From: Oscillospiraceae bacterium
GTDB taxonomy: Bacteria > Bacillota > Clostridia > Oscillospirales > UBA929
Length of the DNA stretch: 9,701 bases
Assembly: GCA_031271525.1 (NCBI GenBank)
Contig: JAISVO010000187.1
Coordinates: forward strand, 1-9,701
Reading direction: 5' to 3'
Positions within the stretch are counted from its first letter, which is position 1, and every line of letters begins with the position of its first letter. Under the pieces are notes generated by a model that worked only from the letters and a program-made list of their open reading frames with translations, ran no database searches and was not told the origin of the DNA. Shown piece after piece: positions 1 to 5,832 of the stretch. The translations under genes were made by a program, and so were the position numbers.

Positions 1-381
1 AAAAGCTGGATGTCCTGCTGCAGAACCGGCAGTATATCCCCATCATGGAAAAGGTGTTCCGGCAAGGAAACCCATTTCCAATAACTTTAACAGCGGTGTG
101 GACGGCCTTCAAATTCAAATAAGCGCAATAGCGTATAAGGAAGATATTGAGACATACGTATAAGATCAAGACCTTCGGGCGGCGATGGATACCGCATCAA
201 AACTGAACTCCGCGGCGATCGAAAAGAAACAAGGACTGCCTACACAACGACAGATGCAGATTGGATAACAGAGGAGGAAGGATATAAAGGAACTTTTGTC
301 AAGCTTGTAATGGGAATATACGGCTACAAGGGTGACCTTTCTGAAGAAATAAGCCAAAGCAATTGGAGATACATCCCATAA
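1..381 (+). pseudogene. Frame-broken remnant of an unidentified protein gene
   Basis: No single frame is open here, but protein-like sequence continues from frame to frame. Frame 3 reads KLDVLLQNRQYIPIMEKVFR from the window edge and stops at 120-122. Frame 2 is open from about 62 to a stop at 158-160 and includes ISNNFNSGVDGLQIQISAIA. Frame 1 is open from 151 to the TAA at 379-381 and includes GDGYRIKTELRGDRKETR and later VKLVMGIYGYKGDLSEEI. Joined, these give one plausible polypeptide C-terminus of about 120 residues, implying at least two single-base shifts. I do not recognise the family. The frame-1 part has no early start codon, so it is unlikely to be an independent gene. The DNA is more A+T-rich than the neighbouring operons, which suits an acquired and decaying gene. 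Sequencing error near a contig edge would look the same. Confidence 0.55.
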
Positions 382-540
382 TATAGAGAGTTAAGCGAAC
401 TTTTAGCTGGCTAACAATTCTCGGAGTCTTTCAAAGGATTGTGAAATTCTAATCTCTACCGAGGAAACCATGTGCATGATCTCTCATTTGTATACCCTCT
501 TGAAACGCCTATGAGAACAGGGTCTAAAAACACACAGCCG
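382..540. other. Gene-free A+T-rich spacer
   Basis: I see no convincing ORF, RNA gene, terminator or repeat in this stretch between the broken gene and the regulatory region of the tRNA cluster. The only palindromic hint is a weak GTTA/TAAC pairing around 391-415, too short to call. Confidence 0.5.
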
Positions 541-595
541 AAAAATCGGGCATCGGCAAAAAATCCGCAAAAAATCCGGCCGATGTCCAAAAATT
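541..595 (+). promoter_or_regulatory. Phased A-tracts and hairpin upstream of tRNA promoter
   Basis: Runs of A lie at 541-545, 558-563, 569-574 and 589-593. The two middle runs belong to a perfect tandem duplication of an 11-bp unit, CAAAAAATCCG (557-567 and 568-578), so they fall on the same DNA face. The last run, AAAAATT, sits roughly 40-46 bases before the predicted transcription start, where an UP element would contact the RNA polymerase alpha subunit. The tandem copies are also flanked by an inverted repeat, 548-557 with 579-588 (10 bp with one G-T pair). Intrinsic DNA bending plus an UP element is the likely role, as is common ahead of stable-RNA promoters. Confidence 0.5.
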
Positions 596-599
596 GTGC

Positions 600-628
600 T
601 TGACAGTGAGACGGTTTTTTAGTATTAT
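600..628 (+). promoter_or_regulatory. Strong sigma-A promoter of the tRNA cluster
   Basis: A perfect -35 box TTGACA (600-605) is followed by exactly 17 bp and a -10 box TATTAT (623-628, five of six consensus bases). The expected start is near 635, leaving a short leader before tRNA-Val at 659. It is the closest match to consensus in the window, as expected for stable RNA. Confidence 0.85.
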
Positions 629-658
629 ATATCCACCGCTCACGAGCACCGCCTTCAC

Positions 659-734
659 GGGAGCATAGCTCAGCTGGGAGAGCACATGCTTTACACGCAT
701 GGGGTCACAGGTTCGAGCCCTGTTGTTCCCACCA
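659..734 (+). tRNA. tRNA-Val (anticodon TAC)
   Basis: This is a complete 76-nt cloverleaf with CCA encoded. The acceptor arm GGGAGCA pairs with TGTTCCC (one G-T). The D stem is GCTC/GAGC, the anticodon stem CATGC/GCATG encloses the loop TTTACAC, and the T stem ACAGG/CCTGT encloses TTCGAGC. Anticodon TAC reads GTA and other valine codons. It is the first gene of a three-tRNA transcript and all stems are fully paired. Confidence 0.97.
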
Positions 735-785
735 AAGCCGTTGCTCCGCCGCCTGTTCTTTGGCGATTGTAAGATGCGGTATCAT

Positions 786-862
786 GGCCCCGTAGTTCAG
801 TTGGTTAGAACGCTAGCCTGTCACGCTAGAGGTCGACGGTTCGAGCCCGTTCGGGGTCGCCA
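786..862 (+). tRNA. tRNA-Asp (anticodon GTC)
   Basis: This is a complete 77-nt cloverleaf with CCA encoded. Acceptor GGCCCCG pairs with CGGGGTC (one G-T), the D stem is GTTC/GAAC, and the anticodon stem CTAGC/GCTAG encloses CTGTCAC. The T stem is GACGG/CCGTT, ending in a G-T pair. The discriminator is G73, as expected for aspartate tRNA. It lies 51 bp after tRNA-Val in the same transcript. Confidence 0.97.
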
Positions 863-870
863 TTTTCCCC

Positions 871-888
871 TTGACACGTCGGTGTCGA
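871..888 (+). other. Stem-loop between tRNA-Asp and tRNA-Phe
   Basis: GACAC (873-877) pairs with GTGTC (882-886) across the loop GTCG, and can extend by one T-G and one T-A pair. It sits in the 29-bp spacer between two tRNAs and may guide processing. TTGACA at 871-876 resembles a -35 box, but no -10 box follows. Confidence 0.35.
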
Positions 889-891
889 GAT

Positions 892-967
892 GCCTCTGTA
901 GCTCAGTTGGTAGAGCAGAGGACTGAAACTCCATGTGTCGGCGGTTCGATTCCACCCGGAGGTTCCA
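892..967 (+). tRNA. tRNA-Phe (anticodon GAA), with irregular pairing
   Basis: The 76-nt cloverleaf is recognisable: acceptor GCCTCTG/CGGAGGT, D stem GCTC/GAGC, anticodon loop CTGAAAC at 923-929 with GAA at 925-927, T loop TTCGATT, and CCA at 965-967. Several positions are off. G1 faces T72 (892/963), G27 faces T43, A28 faces A42 (919/933), and C51 faces A63 in the T stem (942/954). The discriminator at 964 is T, whereas phenylalanine tRNAs normally carry A73. Its neighbours in the cluster pair almost perfectly. It may be a functional variant, a decaying extra copy, or carry sequencing errors. Confidence 0.8.
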
Positions 968-1051
968 GAACCCCATTTACACATGCCTTCAATGCGGATA
1001 AGCCTTGATATTTCAATGGCTTGTCCGTTTTCATGTGTGCCGCGACAGATT

Positions 1052-1078
1052 AAAGCGGACGGGTGAACCGTCCGCTTT
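1052..1078. terminator. Bidirectional intrinsic terminator between tRNA cluster and cheV
   Basis: An 11-bp perfect stem, AAAGCGGACGG with CCGTCCGCTTT, encloses the 5-base loop GTGAA. On the plus strand it ends in TTTT; on the minus strand the stem ends in TTT and is followed by AATCT. It lies between two convergent units, 85 bp after tRNA-Phe and 18 bp after the cheV stop. Confidence 0.85.
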
Positions 1079-1095
1079 TCCTATATGTCCGACAA

Positions 1096-2025
1096 TTATA
1101 GTATGTACTTATCCAGCGTACCCACAAGGTTGCCGATTTCCGGTTTGCTGAGCTGCGCCGTCGCGCCGAGCTGAACCCCTTTGACCCGCATCGCTTCGTC
1201 GATCAGGCTGGAGAAGATAATCACGGGCAGCCCCTCAAAAGCCCGCTCGTCCCGAACAAGCTTCGTCAGCCGGTGGCCGTCCATCCGGGGCATCTCGATG
1301 TCTGTGATCAGCGCCGCCACCATCGAGCTGAGGGGGGCGTTTGACGTCGCCAGCGACGCCCGGACAGTTTCGAGGTAATCCCATGCCTCCTGCCCGTTGG
1401 CAAAGGACTTAATACTGCTGTAACCCGCTCTGGTCAGCGCCTCCAGCAGCATTTTCTTGAGCAGCGCCGAGTCTTCGGCGACGACGATCGGCTTTGAGCT
1501 GCGCTCACGCGGACCCAAGTCGTCAATCTCGGACATTTGGATACCGGACTGCGGGCTGATGTCCACAACGATCTTCTCAAAGTCAACGATGGTAATCAGC
1601 TTGGTGCCGACTTTGGCGATCCCGGTGGCAAGCCCTTCCTCGCCGCCGTAGATGGTGGAATCGGGTTTTTCGATGTCGCTCCAATTAAGGCGGTGGATCC
1701 CCACGACCGAATGGACGTGGAACGCGGCGTTCATTTTGTTGAAGCTTGTGACAATCAGCATCTCCCGCGCGTTGTCCTCGTTCGCCTGCAAGCCCATGTA
1801 GTGGGCAAGATCGATGACGGTAATGATCACGTCGCGGGGCATGAAGACACCCTCGATGCAGGGATGCGAGTTGGGCATCGGCTTTACCGGCTCATACTGC
1901 ATGATCTCCTTGACCTTTGCGACGTTGATTCCGAAAATATTCCCCGCGATCGTGAACTCCAGAATCTCCAGCTCGTTTGTGCCGCTCTCCAGCAGAATCT
2001 CGGCGCGTTTCACTTCGTTTGCCAT
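1096..2025 (-). CDS. cheV: Chemotaxis coupling protein CheV (CheW-receiver fusion)
   Basis: CheV links chemoreceptors to the CheA kinase at the inner face of the membrane and adjusts signalling through phosphorylation of its own receiver domain. The 309-residue product is close to the size of known CheV proteins. Residues about 18-155 form a CheW domain (NIFGINVAKVKEIM near 29-42 is typical). Residues about 179-309 form a receiver domain with acidic pair E184/D185, phospho-acceptor D242 in ITDIEMPRMDG, a serine pair at 272-273 in the Thr/Ser position, and K294 in LSKPE. The ATG start is supported by GGAGGGAG about 11 bases upstream. It is a single-gene unit with its own promoter and terminator, away from other chemotaxis genes in view. 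Its presence implies a motile or formerly motile cell. Confidence 0.93.
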   Translation of the reverse strand: MANEVKRAEILLESGTNELEILEFTIAGNIFGINVAKVKEIMQYEPVKPMPNSHPCIEGVFMPRDVIITVIDLAHYMGLQANEDNAREMLIVTSFNKMNAAFHVHSVVGIHRLNWSDIEKPDSTIYGGEEGLATGIAKVGTKLITIVDFEKIVVDISPQSGIQMSEIDDLGPRERSSKPIVVAEDSALLKKMLLEALTRAGYSSIKSFANGQEAWDYLETVRASLATSNAPLSSMVAALITDIEMPRMDGHRLTKLVRDERAFEGLPVIIFSSLIDEAMRVKGVQLGATAQLSKPEIGNLVGTLDKYIL

Positions 2026-2059
2026 AACCCTGTCACTCCCTCCGGTCTTGTACCAGTTC

Positions 2060-2088
2060 AGTATACCATATGGGTCCGGTTTTGTATA
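2060..2088 (-). promoter_or_regulatory. Probable sigma-A promoter of cheV
   Basis: On the minus strand, TATACA (2083-2088, four of six -35 bases) is followed by 17 bp and TATACT (2060-2065, five of six -10 bases). The predicted start near 2053 leaves a short leader before the cheV ATG at 2025. Chemotaxis genes often use sigma-D, but I see no clear sigma-D boxes here. Confidence 0.55.
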
Positions 2089-2118
2089 GCTGTTTTTACG
2101 CAGAAAAAAGCATTTTTA

Positions 2119-2137
2119 GGCGGACTGTTACCCCGCC
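2119..2137 (-). terminator. Possible weak terminator after the par-serS unit
   Basis: On the minus strand GGCGG and CCGCC form a 5-bp stem with a 9-base loop that includes the stop codon of the membrane protein gene. It is followed by TAAAAATGC and then six T. The T-run is not adjacent to the stem, so termination may be partial. Confidence 0.3.
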
Positions 2138-2652
2138 GTCGGCGGGACGCCACGCGGGCGGTTGCGAATCGCCCTTATCGACTTGGCAATCCCCCGCGAA
2201 AGAAGCCAAACGAACAGGCAAATCAGGTTCGCAAGCAACAGCGAGAAAATTATGTATTCCGGGGCAATGAACGGGGGAAACGCCTCCGGCCGGCCGCTCG
2301 CTTCCAAGACTGTCAGTGTGGCCTGCCGGAATCGTAAATATGTCAGGCTATACAGGAGCAGCGACGACCCGAACCATACGCAGGGGATAAACAATCCGTC
2401 TTTCAGCGCAAAACGTCTGCGGAGCAGCGCCCTGCAAACAAATAACGCCGTACAGAGCAAGAGCGTGAACAAAGCAGCTATCGAATACGTACGTTGCAGA
2501 ACGTCGTCACCGATCATCAGGACAAGGTAGTTGCGGTATCCGGCCCATTGCGCAGAGTTCTCGCTGAGCAAAAATATCCTCGAAAATATGAGGATGACAA
2601 ATATCGGTATCCCCGCGAGCGGGATGAGGAACCACAGCCAAACTCGTCTCAT
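2128..2652 (-). CDS. Four-helix integral membrane protein of unknown function
   Basis: The 174-residue product is strongly hydrophobic, with likely membrane segments at about 5-27, 56-73, 87-105 and 131-152. Basic clusters follow them (RALLRRRF near 74-81, and an Arg-rich tail from 153), suggesting cytoplasmic positions. I recognise no family motif. The ATG lies only 6 bp after the serS stop and the ribosome site is weak (TAGGG within the serS end), so translation is probably coupled to serS. It is the last gene of the parA-parB-serS unit. Function cannot be assigned from sequence alone. Confidence 0.75.
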   Translation of the reverse strand: MRRVWLWFLIPLAGIPIFVILIFSRIFLLSENSAQWAGYRNYLVLMIGDDVLQRTYSIAALFTLLLCTALFVCRALLRRRFALKDGLFIPCVWFGSSLLLYSLTYLRFRQATLTVLEASGRPEAFPPFIAPEYIIFSLLLANLICLFVWLLSRGIAKSIRAIRNRPRGVPPTAG

Positions 2653-2658
2653 CGGCGG

Positions 2659-3921
2659 CTACCCTATTTTATCAAATCCGGTGTATGGGCGGAGCGCTTT
2701 CGGGATGGTGACGCTTCCGTCCTCATTTTGGAATGTTTCCAGCAGGGGGATCAAGACGCGAGGGGAGGCGATCGCCGTGTTGTTCAGGGTGAAGACGTGC
2801 TTCACCTCGCCGCTTTCGGCGCGGTAGCGGATATTGCCACGCCGCGCCTGAAAATCACCCATCGTCGAGCAAGAGTGGGTTTCGCTGTAGGCATTCCGGC
2901 TGGGCATCCATGTCTCGATCTCATGCTTCCGGATCTGTCCGATCCCGATCTCGCCGGTGCAGGCGAGGCAGACGCGGTAGGGAAGCTCCAGCGCCTGCAT
3001 CACAGCCTCGGCGTTACCAAGGATCTCGTAGTGCAGCGCTTCGGCCTTCGCCGGGTCCGCTTCACAGAGAACCACCTGCTCCACCTTCTGGAACTGATGG
3101 ACGCGATACAACCCCCGGGTGTCCTTGCCGTATGTCCCGGCTTCCCGGCGGTAGCAGGAGGAATATCCGGCGTAGCGCAGCGGGAGCGCATCATAGCTTA
3201 AAACCTCGTCTTGATGGTACGAAACCATCGAAACTTCGCTGGTTCCCACCAAAAACAGGTCGTCTTCGGGGAGTTTATACGCCTGATCGTAGCCGATGGG
3301 GAAGTAGCCGGTACCCCGCATCGCGCTCTCCCGCACAAGCTGCGGCACCGTCATCGGGGTAAACCCGCGTACGCGGAGGGTATCCATCACAAAGCGGCTG
3401 ATCGCCATCTCCAGCAGCACCGCTTCATTCTTCAGGAAGTAAAACCGGCTGCCGGACACTTTCGCGCCCCGCTGGGTATCCAGAAGGTCGTGCAGCTCGC
3501 ACAGCTCCACATGGTCGCGCGGGGCGAAGGGGAACTCGCGCGCCGTTCCCACCTTGCGGATCTCGACGTTATCCTCCTCGCCCGCGCCGATCGGAACCTC
3601 GGGCGCGGGGACCGACGGCACCCGGAGCATCAGGTCGTCGAACTCGGCTTGGGTTCCGTCCGAGCTGGCGTCAAACGCCGCCAGCTCCTCCTTGATCTGC
3701 CGCACACGCTCGACGAGGGGGTTTCGCGCGTCCTCGCTTAACGACGGAATTTCTTTGGACAATTTGTTCCGTTCGGCACGGAGGGCTTCCGCCTTCCGCC
3801 CTCCCTCCCGAAGCTCCGCATCCAGAGCCAGCAACCGATCGACATCCACCGGCATCCGCTTGTCGGAAGCGGCTTTTTTGACAATCTCCGGATTCTCCCG
3901 GATAAAGGCGATGTCCAGCAT
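2659..3921 (-). CDS. serS: Seryl-tRNA synthetase
   Basis: This cytoplasmic class II enzyme charges tRNA-Ser (and tRNA-Sec where present) with serine using ATP. The 420 residues match the family length. Residues about 1-105 form the N-terminal coiled-coil arm that grips the long variable arm of tRNA-Ser, and the catalytic domain follows. Motif 2 is at about 256-280 (CYRREAG, then DTRGLYRVHQFQKVE) and motif 3 at about 378-395, with R388. The active site departs from the usual bacterial form: GTSEV replaces GTAEV, ETHSCSTMGDFQARR replaces the SSCSNCEDFQARR type, and LNNTAIASPR replaces the LNGSGLAVGR type. All essential arginines appear present. The ATG is preceded by GGGGGAG at the end of parB, 4 bp upstream of this start. 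No T-box leader is visible, because the gene is internal to the par unit. Confidence 0.95.
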   Translation of the reverse strand: MLDIAFIRENPEIVKKAASDKRMPVDVDRLLALDAELREGGRKAEALRAERNKLSKEIPSLSEDARNPLVERVRQIKEELAAFDASSDGTQAEFDDLMLRVPSVPAPEVPIGAGEEDNVEIRKVGTAREFPFAPRDHVELCELHDLLDTQRGAKVSGSRFYFLKNEAVLLEMAISRFVMDTLRVRGFTPMTVPQLVRESAMRGTGYFPIGYDQAYKLPEDDLFLVGTSEVSMVSYHQDEVLSYDALPLRYAGYSSCYRREAGTYGKDTRGLYRVHQFQKVEQVVLCEADPAKAEALHYEILGNAEAVMQALELPYRVCLACTGEIGIGQIRKHEIETWMPSRNAYSETHSCSTMGDFQARRGNIRYRAESGEVKHVFTLNNTAIASPRVLIPLLETFQNEDGSVTIPKALRPYTGFDKIG

Positions 3922-3925
3922 GGTC

Positions 3926-4768
3926 TTACTCCCCCATCAGTCGGCGCACCAAATCTTCCAAGTCGTGCGTCCCGTAATATTCGATTTCAATCCTGCCCTT
4001 TTTCGCGCCGCCCGATACGGCGACCTTCCGGCCCCACTTCTGGGTCAGCCGGGTTTCATACTCGTCCACATACCGGAGAGGCTTTGGTTTCTCCTGCTTC
4101 GGTTCGGCGATCAGCTTCTTCACCAGCGCTTCGCTTTGGCGCACCGTCAGGGCTCCGTCCGCCATCTGCTCCGCCGCTTTGCTAACCGTCTTCTTGCCGG
4201 TCAGCGGAAGAAGCGCCCGGGCGTGACCCTCGGTGAGCCGTCCCCCCCGCACCATATCCAGCACATTCGCCGGAAGCGCCAGCAGCCGGAGGGCGTTTGC
4301 GACGGCGGGACGGCTCCGCCCCACCTCCCGTGAGATTTCCTCCTGCGTCAGGTCAAATTGGTCCATCAGCGCTTTATAACCTTCCGCGACCTCCACCGGG
4401 TTCAGGTCCTCGCGCTGTAGGTTCTCGATCAGGGACAGCTCTGTCGCCCGCCTGTCGTCGGCGTCGAAGATACGGACCGGTACGGTGGAAAGGCCCGCCA
4501 TCCGGGAAGCGCGCCAGCGGCGTTCCCCGGCGATGATTTGATAGCTGCCGGACGGCATCCGGCGCACCCAGAGGGGCGACAGCACACCGTTTTGGCCGAT
4601 GTTCTCGGCTAGCTCCGCGATCGACGCTTCGTCGAACGCCTTGCGCGGCTGGGAGGTGTTTGGCTCCACCTCGCTGATCCGCAGCTCCACCGAACCGTTT
4701 TCGGGCGAACGGACGGCGGCGTCGCCGAGCAGCGCGCCGAGGCCCCGTCCAAGCCCTGTGGTTTTCAT
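3926..4768 (-). CDS. parB: Chromosome partitioning protein ParB (Spo0J)
   Basis: ParB binds parS sites near the origin, spreads as a CTP-dependent clamp and works with ParA and SMC in chromosome segregation. With the ATG at 4766-4768 the product has 280 residues and begins MKTTGLGRGLGALLG, the usual ParB N-terminus that contacts ParA. A ParB/CTPase domain spans about 27-120, with the nucleotide-binding box GERRWRA at 81-87 and ENLQREDLNP at 115-124. A helix-turn-helix lies at about 140-162, and a C-terminal dimerisation region at about 232-280. An upstream ATG at 4790-4792 overlaps the parA stop, but the chosen start has a near-ideal GGGAGGTGA five bases before it and fits the family N-terminus. 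The parA stop is 20 bp upstream. I found no parS palindrome in the window. Confidence 0.95.
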   Translation of the reverse strand: MKTTGLGRGLGALLGDAAVRSPENGSVELRISEVEPNTSQPRKAFDEASIAELAENIGQNGVLSPLWVRRMPSGSYQIIAGERRWRASRMAGLSTVPVRIFDADDRRATELSLIENLQREDLNPVEVAEGYKALMDQFDLTQEEISREVGRSRPAVANALRLLALPANVLDMVRGGRLTEGHARALLPLTGKKTVSKAAEQMADGALTVRQSEALVKKLIAEPKQEKPKPLRYVDEYETRLTQKWGRKVAVSGGAKKGRIEIEYYGTHDLEDLVRRLMGE

Positions 4769-4788
4769 AGGCTCACCTCCCAAAGATG

Positions 4789-5547
4789 TCATCGGTTCCG
4801 CTCCATAATTTCCCGCGCCAGCGCGTCGTAGCAGTCGGCGCCCCGGGAGGTTGGGTCGTACTTCTGCACCGGCATCCCGTGGCTGGGCGCTTCCGAGAGG
4901 CGCACGTTGCGCGGGATCACCGTCTTATATACTTTTCCCGGGAAATGCCGCTTCACTTCCTCCGCCACTTGGAGGGAGAGATTGGTGCGGGCGTCGAACA
5001 TCGTGAGCAGCACCCCTTCGATGTCCAGTCCGGCGTTCAATCCCCCTTGCCGGATCGCCCGGACAGTATAGAGGAGGTCGCTCAGCCCCTCCAGCGCATA
5101 GTACTCGCACTGCACCGGCACAAGGAAGGTGTCGGCGGCGCAGAGTCCGTTCAGCGTCAGCAGTCCCAGCGAGGGCGGGCAGTCGATCAGGGTGAAGTCG
5201 TACTCGCTCCGGAAGGTATGCAGGACGGCGCGCAGACGGTGCTCCCGCTGCGGCAGGCCCATCAGCTCAATCTCCGCTCCGCTCAGCGCTTTGCCGGCGG
5301 GCATGATGTCACAGTACGGTGTCTTGTGGATCGCCGCGCGGGGGTCGGTAAGCCGGATCACGGCGTCGTAGGAACCGGGCGCGACGCTCTTGGAGAGTCC
5401 GGTGCCCGAGGTGGCGTTCCCCTGCGGATCGAAGTCGCAGAGCAACACCCGCTGCCCCGCCTCATATAAGGCGAAGGCAGTATTGACACAGGTGGTGGTC
5501 TTGCCCACGCCGCCCTTTTGATTGACGATGGCGATAATCTTCCCCAT
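4789..5547 (-). CDS. parA: Chromosome partitioning ATPase ParA (Soj)
   Basis: This is a Walker-type ATPase that binds DNA nonspecifically as an ATP dimer and is released by ParB. In sporulating Firmicutes it also influences DnaA. The chosen start gives 252 residues beginning MGKIIAIVNQKGGVGKTTT, with the deviant Walker A signature KGGVGKTT at about residues 10-17. FDPQGNAT (about 38-45) and LIDCPPSLG (Walker B region, about 120-128) follow. The ATG at 5545-5547 has AGGGGA six bases upstream. A GTG at 5586 would add 13 residues, but it overlaps the predicted -10 box and gives a non-family N-terminus. It is the first gene of the parA-parB-serS unit. The pairing with parB and serS suggests, but does not prove, proximity to oriC. 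Confidence 0.95.
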   Translation of the reverse strand: MGKIIAIVNQKGGVGKTTTCVNTAFALYEAGQRVLLCDFDPQGNATSGTGLSKSVAPGSYDAVIRLTDPRAAIHKTPYCDIMPAGKALSGAEIELMGLPQREHRLRAVLHTFRSEYDFTLIDCPPSLGLLTLNGLCAADTFLVPVQCEYYALEGLSDLLYTVRAIRQGGLNAGLDIEGVLLTMFDARTNLSLQVAEEVKRHFPGKVYKTVIPRNVRLSEAPSHGMPVQKYDPTSRGADCYDALAREIMERNR

Positions 5548-5576
5548 TGCGCTTCCCCTTCTGTGTGTATGGAGGT

Positions 5577-5605
5577 ATTTTAGCACATATTGGGCTGGGT
5601 GGCAA
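5577..5605 (-). promoter_or_regulatory. Sigma-A promoter (extended -10) of the parA-parB-serS unit
   Basis: On the minus strand, TTGCCA (5600-5605, five of six) is followed by 17 bp and TAAAAT (5577-5582, five of six), with TG one base ahead of the -10 box. The predicted start near 5570 leaves a leader of about 23 bases before the parA ATG at 5547. Confidence 0.75.
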
Positions 5606-5606
5606 T

Positions 5607-5670
5607 GGGGGATTGTGGGAACGCCGCGCCATGACCGTCAGCATACCCTCAGGCATACTGCCGATCCCCC
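5607..5670 (-). repeat. Nested inverted repeats between the cysteine-rich gene and the parA promoter
   Basis: A perfect 7-bp outer pair, GGGGGAT (5607-5613) and ATCCCCC (5664-5670), encloses an inner hairpin of 9 bp with two G-T pairs, CAGCATACC (5639-5647) with GGCATACTG (5652-5660) and a 4-base loop. It begins one base after the stop of the cysteine-rich gene and ends one base from the parA -35 box. It lacks a T-tract, so it is not a standard intrinsic terminator. It could slow transcription, protect the mRNA 3' end, or act as an operator. Confidence 0.4.
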
Positions 5671-5832
5671 TTACTGCTGCTCTTTCTCAGGCTCCGCTTT
5701 AACCTCGCCGTTGAGGAAGCACCGTGTTTTGCCGCGATGGAACGCGGCGCATTCGTCGCACTTCCCGTTACGTTTGCACTCGGTGTGCGGGCAGCTGCAC
5801 TTATACGTACCATTCCTGAGCATGGGCGTCAT
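5671..5832 (-). CDS. Small cysteine-rich (probable zinc-binding) protein
   Basis: The product is 53 residues with six cysteines and two histidines in its first 38: C12, C14, H16, C19, C25, C28, H32 and C38. The order KCSCPHTECKRNGKCDEC followed by AxH and a final Cys resembles small clostridial proteins with a CPH-x-C-x5-C-x2-C core that presumably hold zinc or an iron-sulfur centre; this comparison is from memory. The tail is acidic and probably disordered. The ATG overlaps the rpiB-like gene's stop as ATGA, which implies coupled translation. A second in-frame ATG three codons on is a less likely start. The function is unknown. It is the last gene of its unit. Confidence 0.75.
   Translation of the reverse strand: MTPMLRNGTYKCSCPHTECKRNGKCDECAAFHRGKTRCFLNGEVKAEPEKEQQ

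Noticed and set aside
166..357. Minus-strand 63-codon ORF with hydrophobic, Cys-rich product
   Set aside because: The plus-strand frame 1 over the same bases gives far more protein-like sequence, so this is its antisense shadow.
541..588. CRISPR-like tandem repeat
   Set aside because: There are only two 11-bp copies with no spacers and no cas genes; the position fits a promoter-upstream element.
871..876. Extra promoter in front of tRNA-Phe (TTGACA)
   Set aside because: No -10 box occurs at a suitable distance; the bases belong to a short spacer hairpin.
1537..2337. Long plus-strand ORF across cheV and the adjacent promoter
   Set aside because: It is antisense to cheV, has no family features and runs through the cheV promoter; long shadows are expected in G+C-rich coding DNA.
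2494..3201. Plus-strand ORF of 235 codons opposite serS
   Set aside because: It is a shadow of serS; the minus strand has complete SerRS motifs.
4786..5469. Plus-strand ORF of 227 codons opposite parA
   Set aside because: It is a shadow of parA, which has intact Walker motifs and a promoter on the minus strand.
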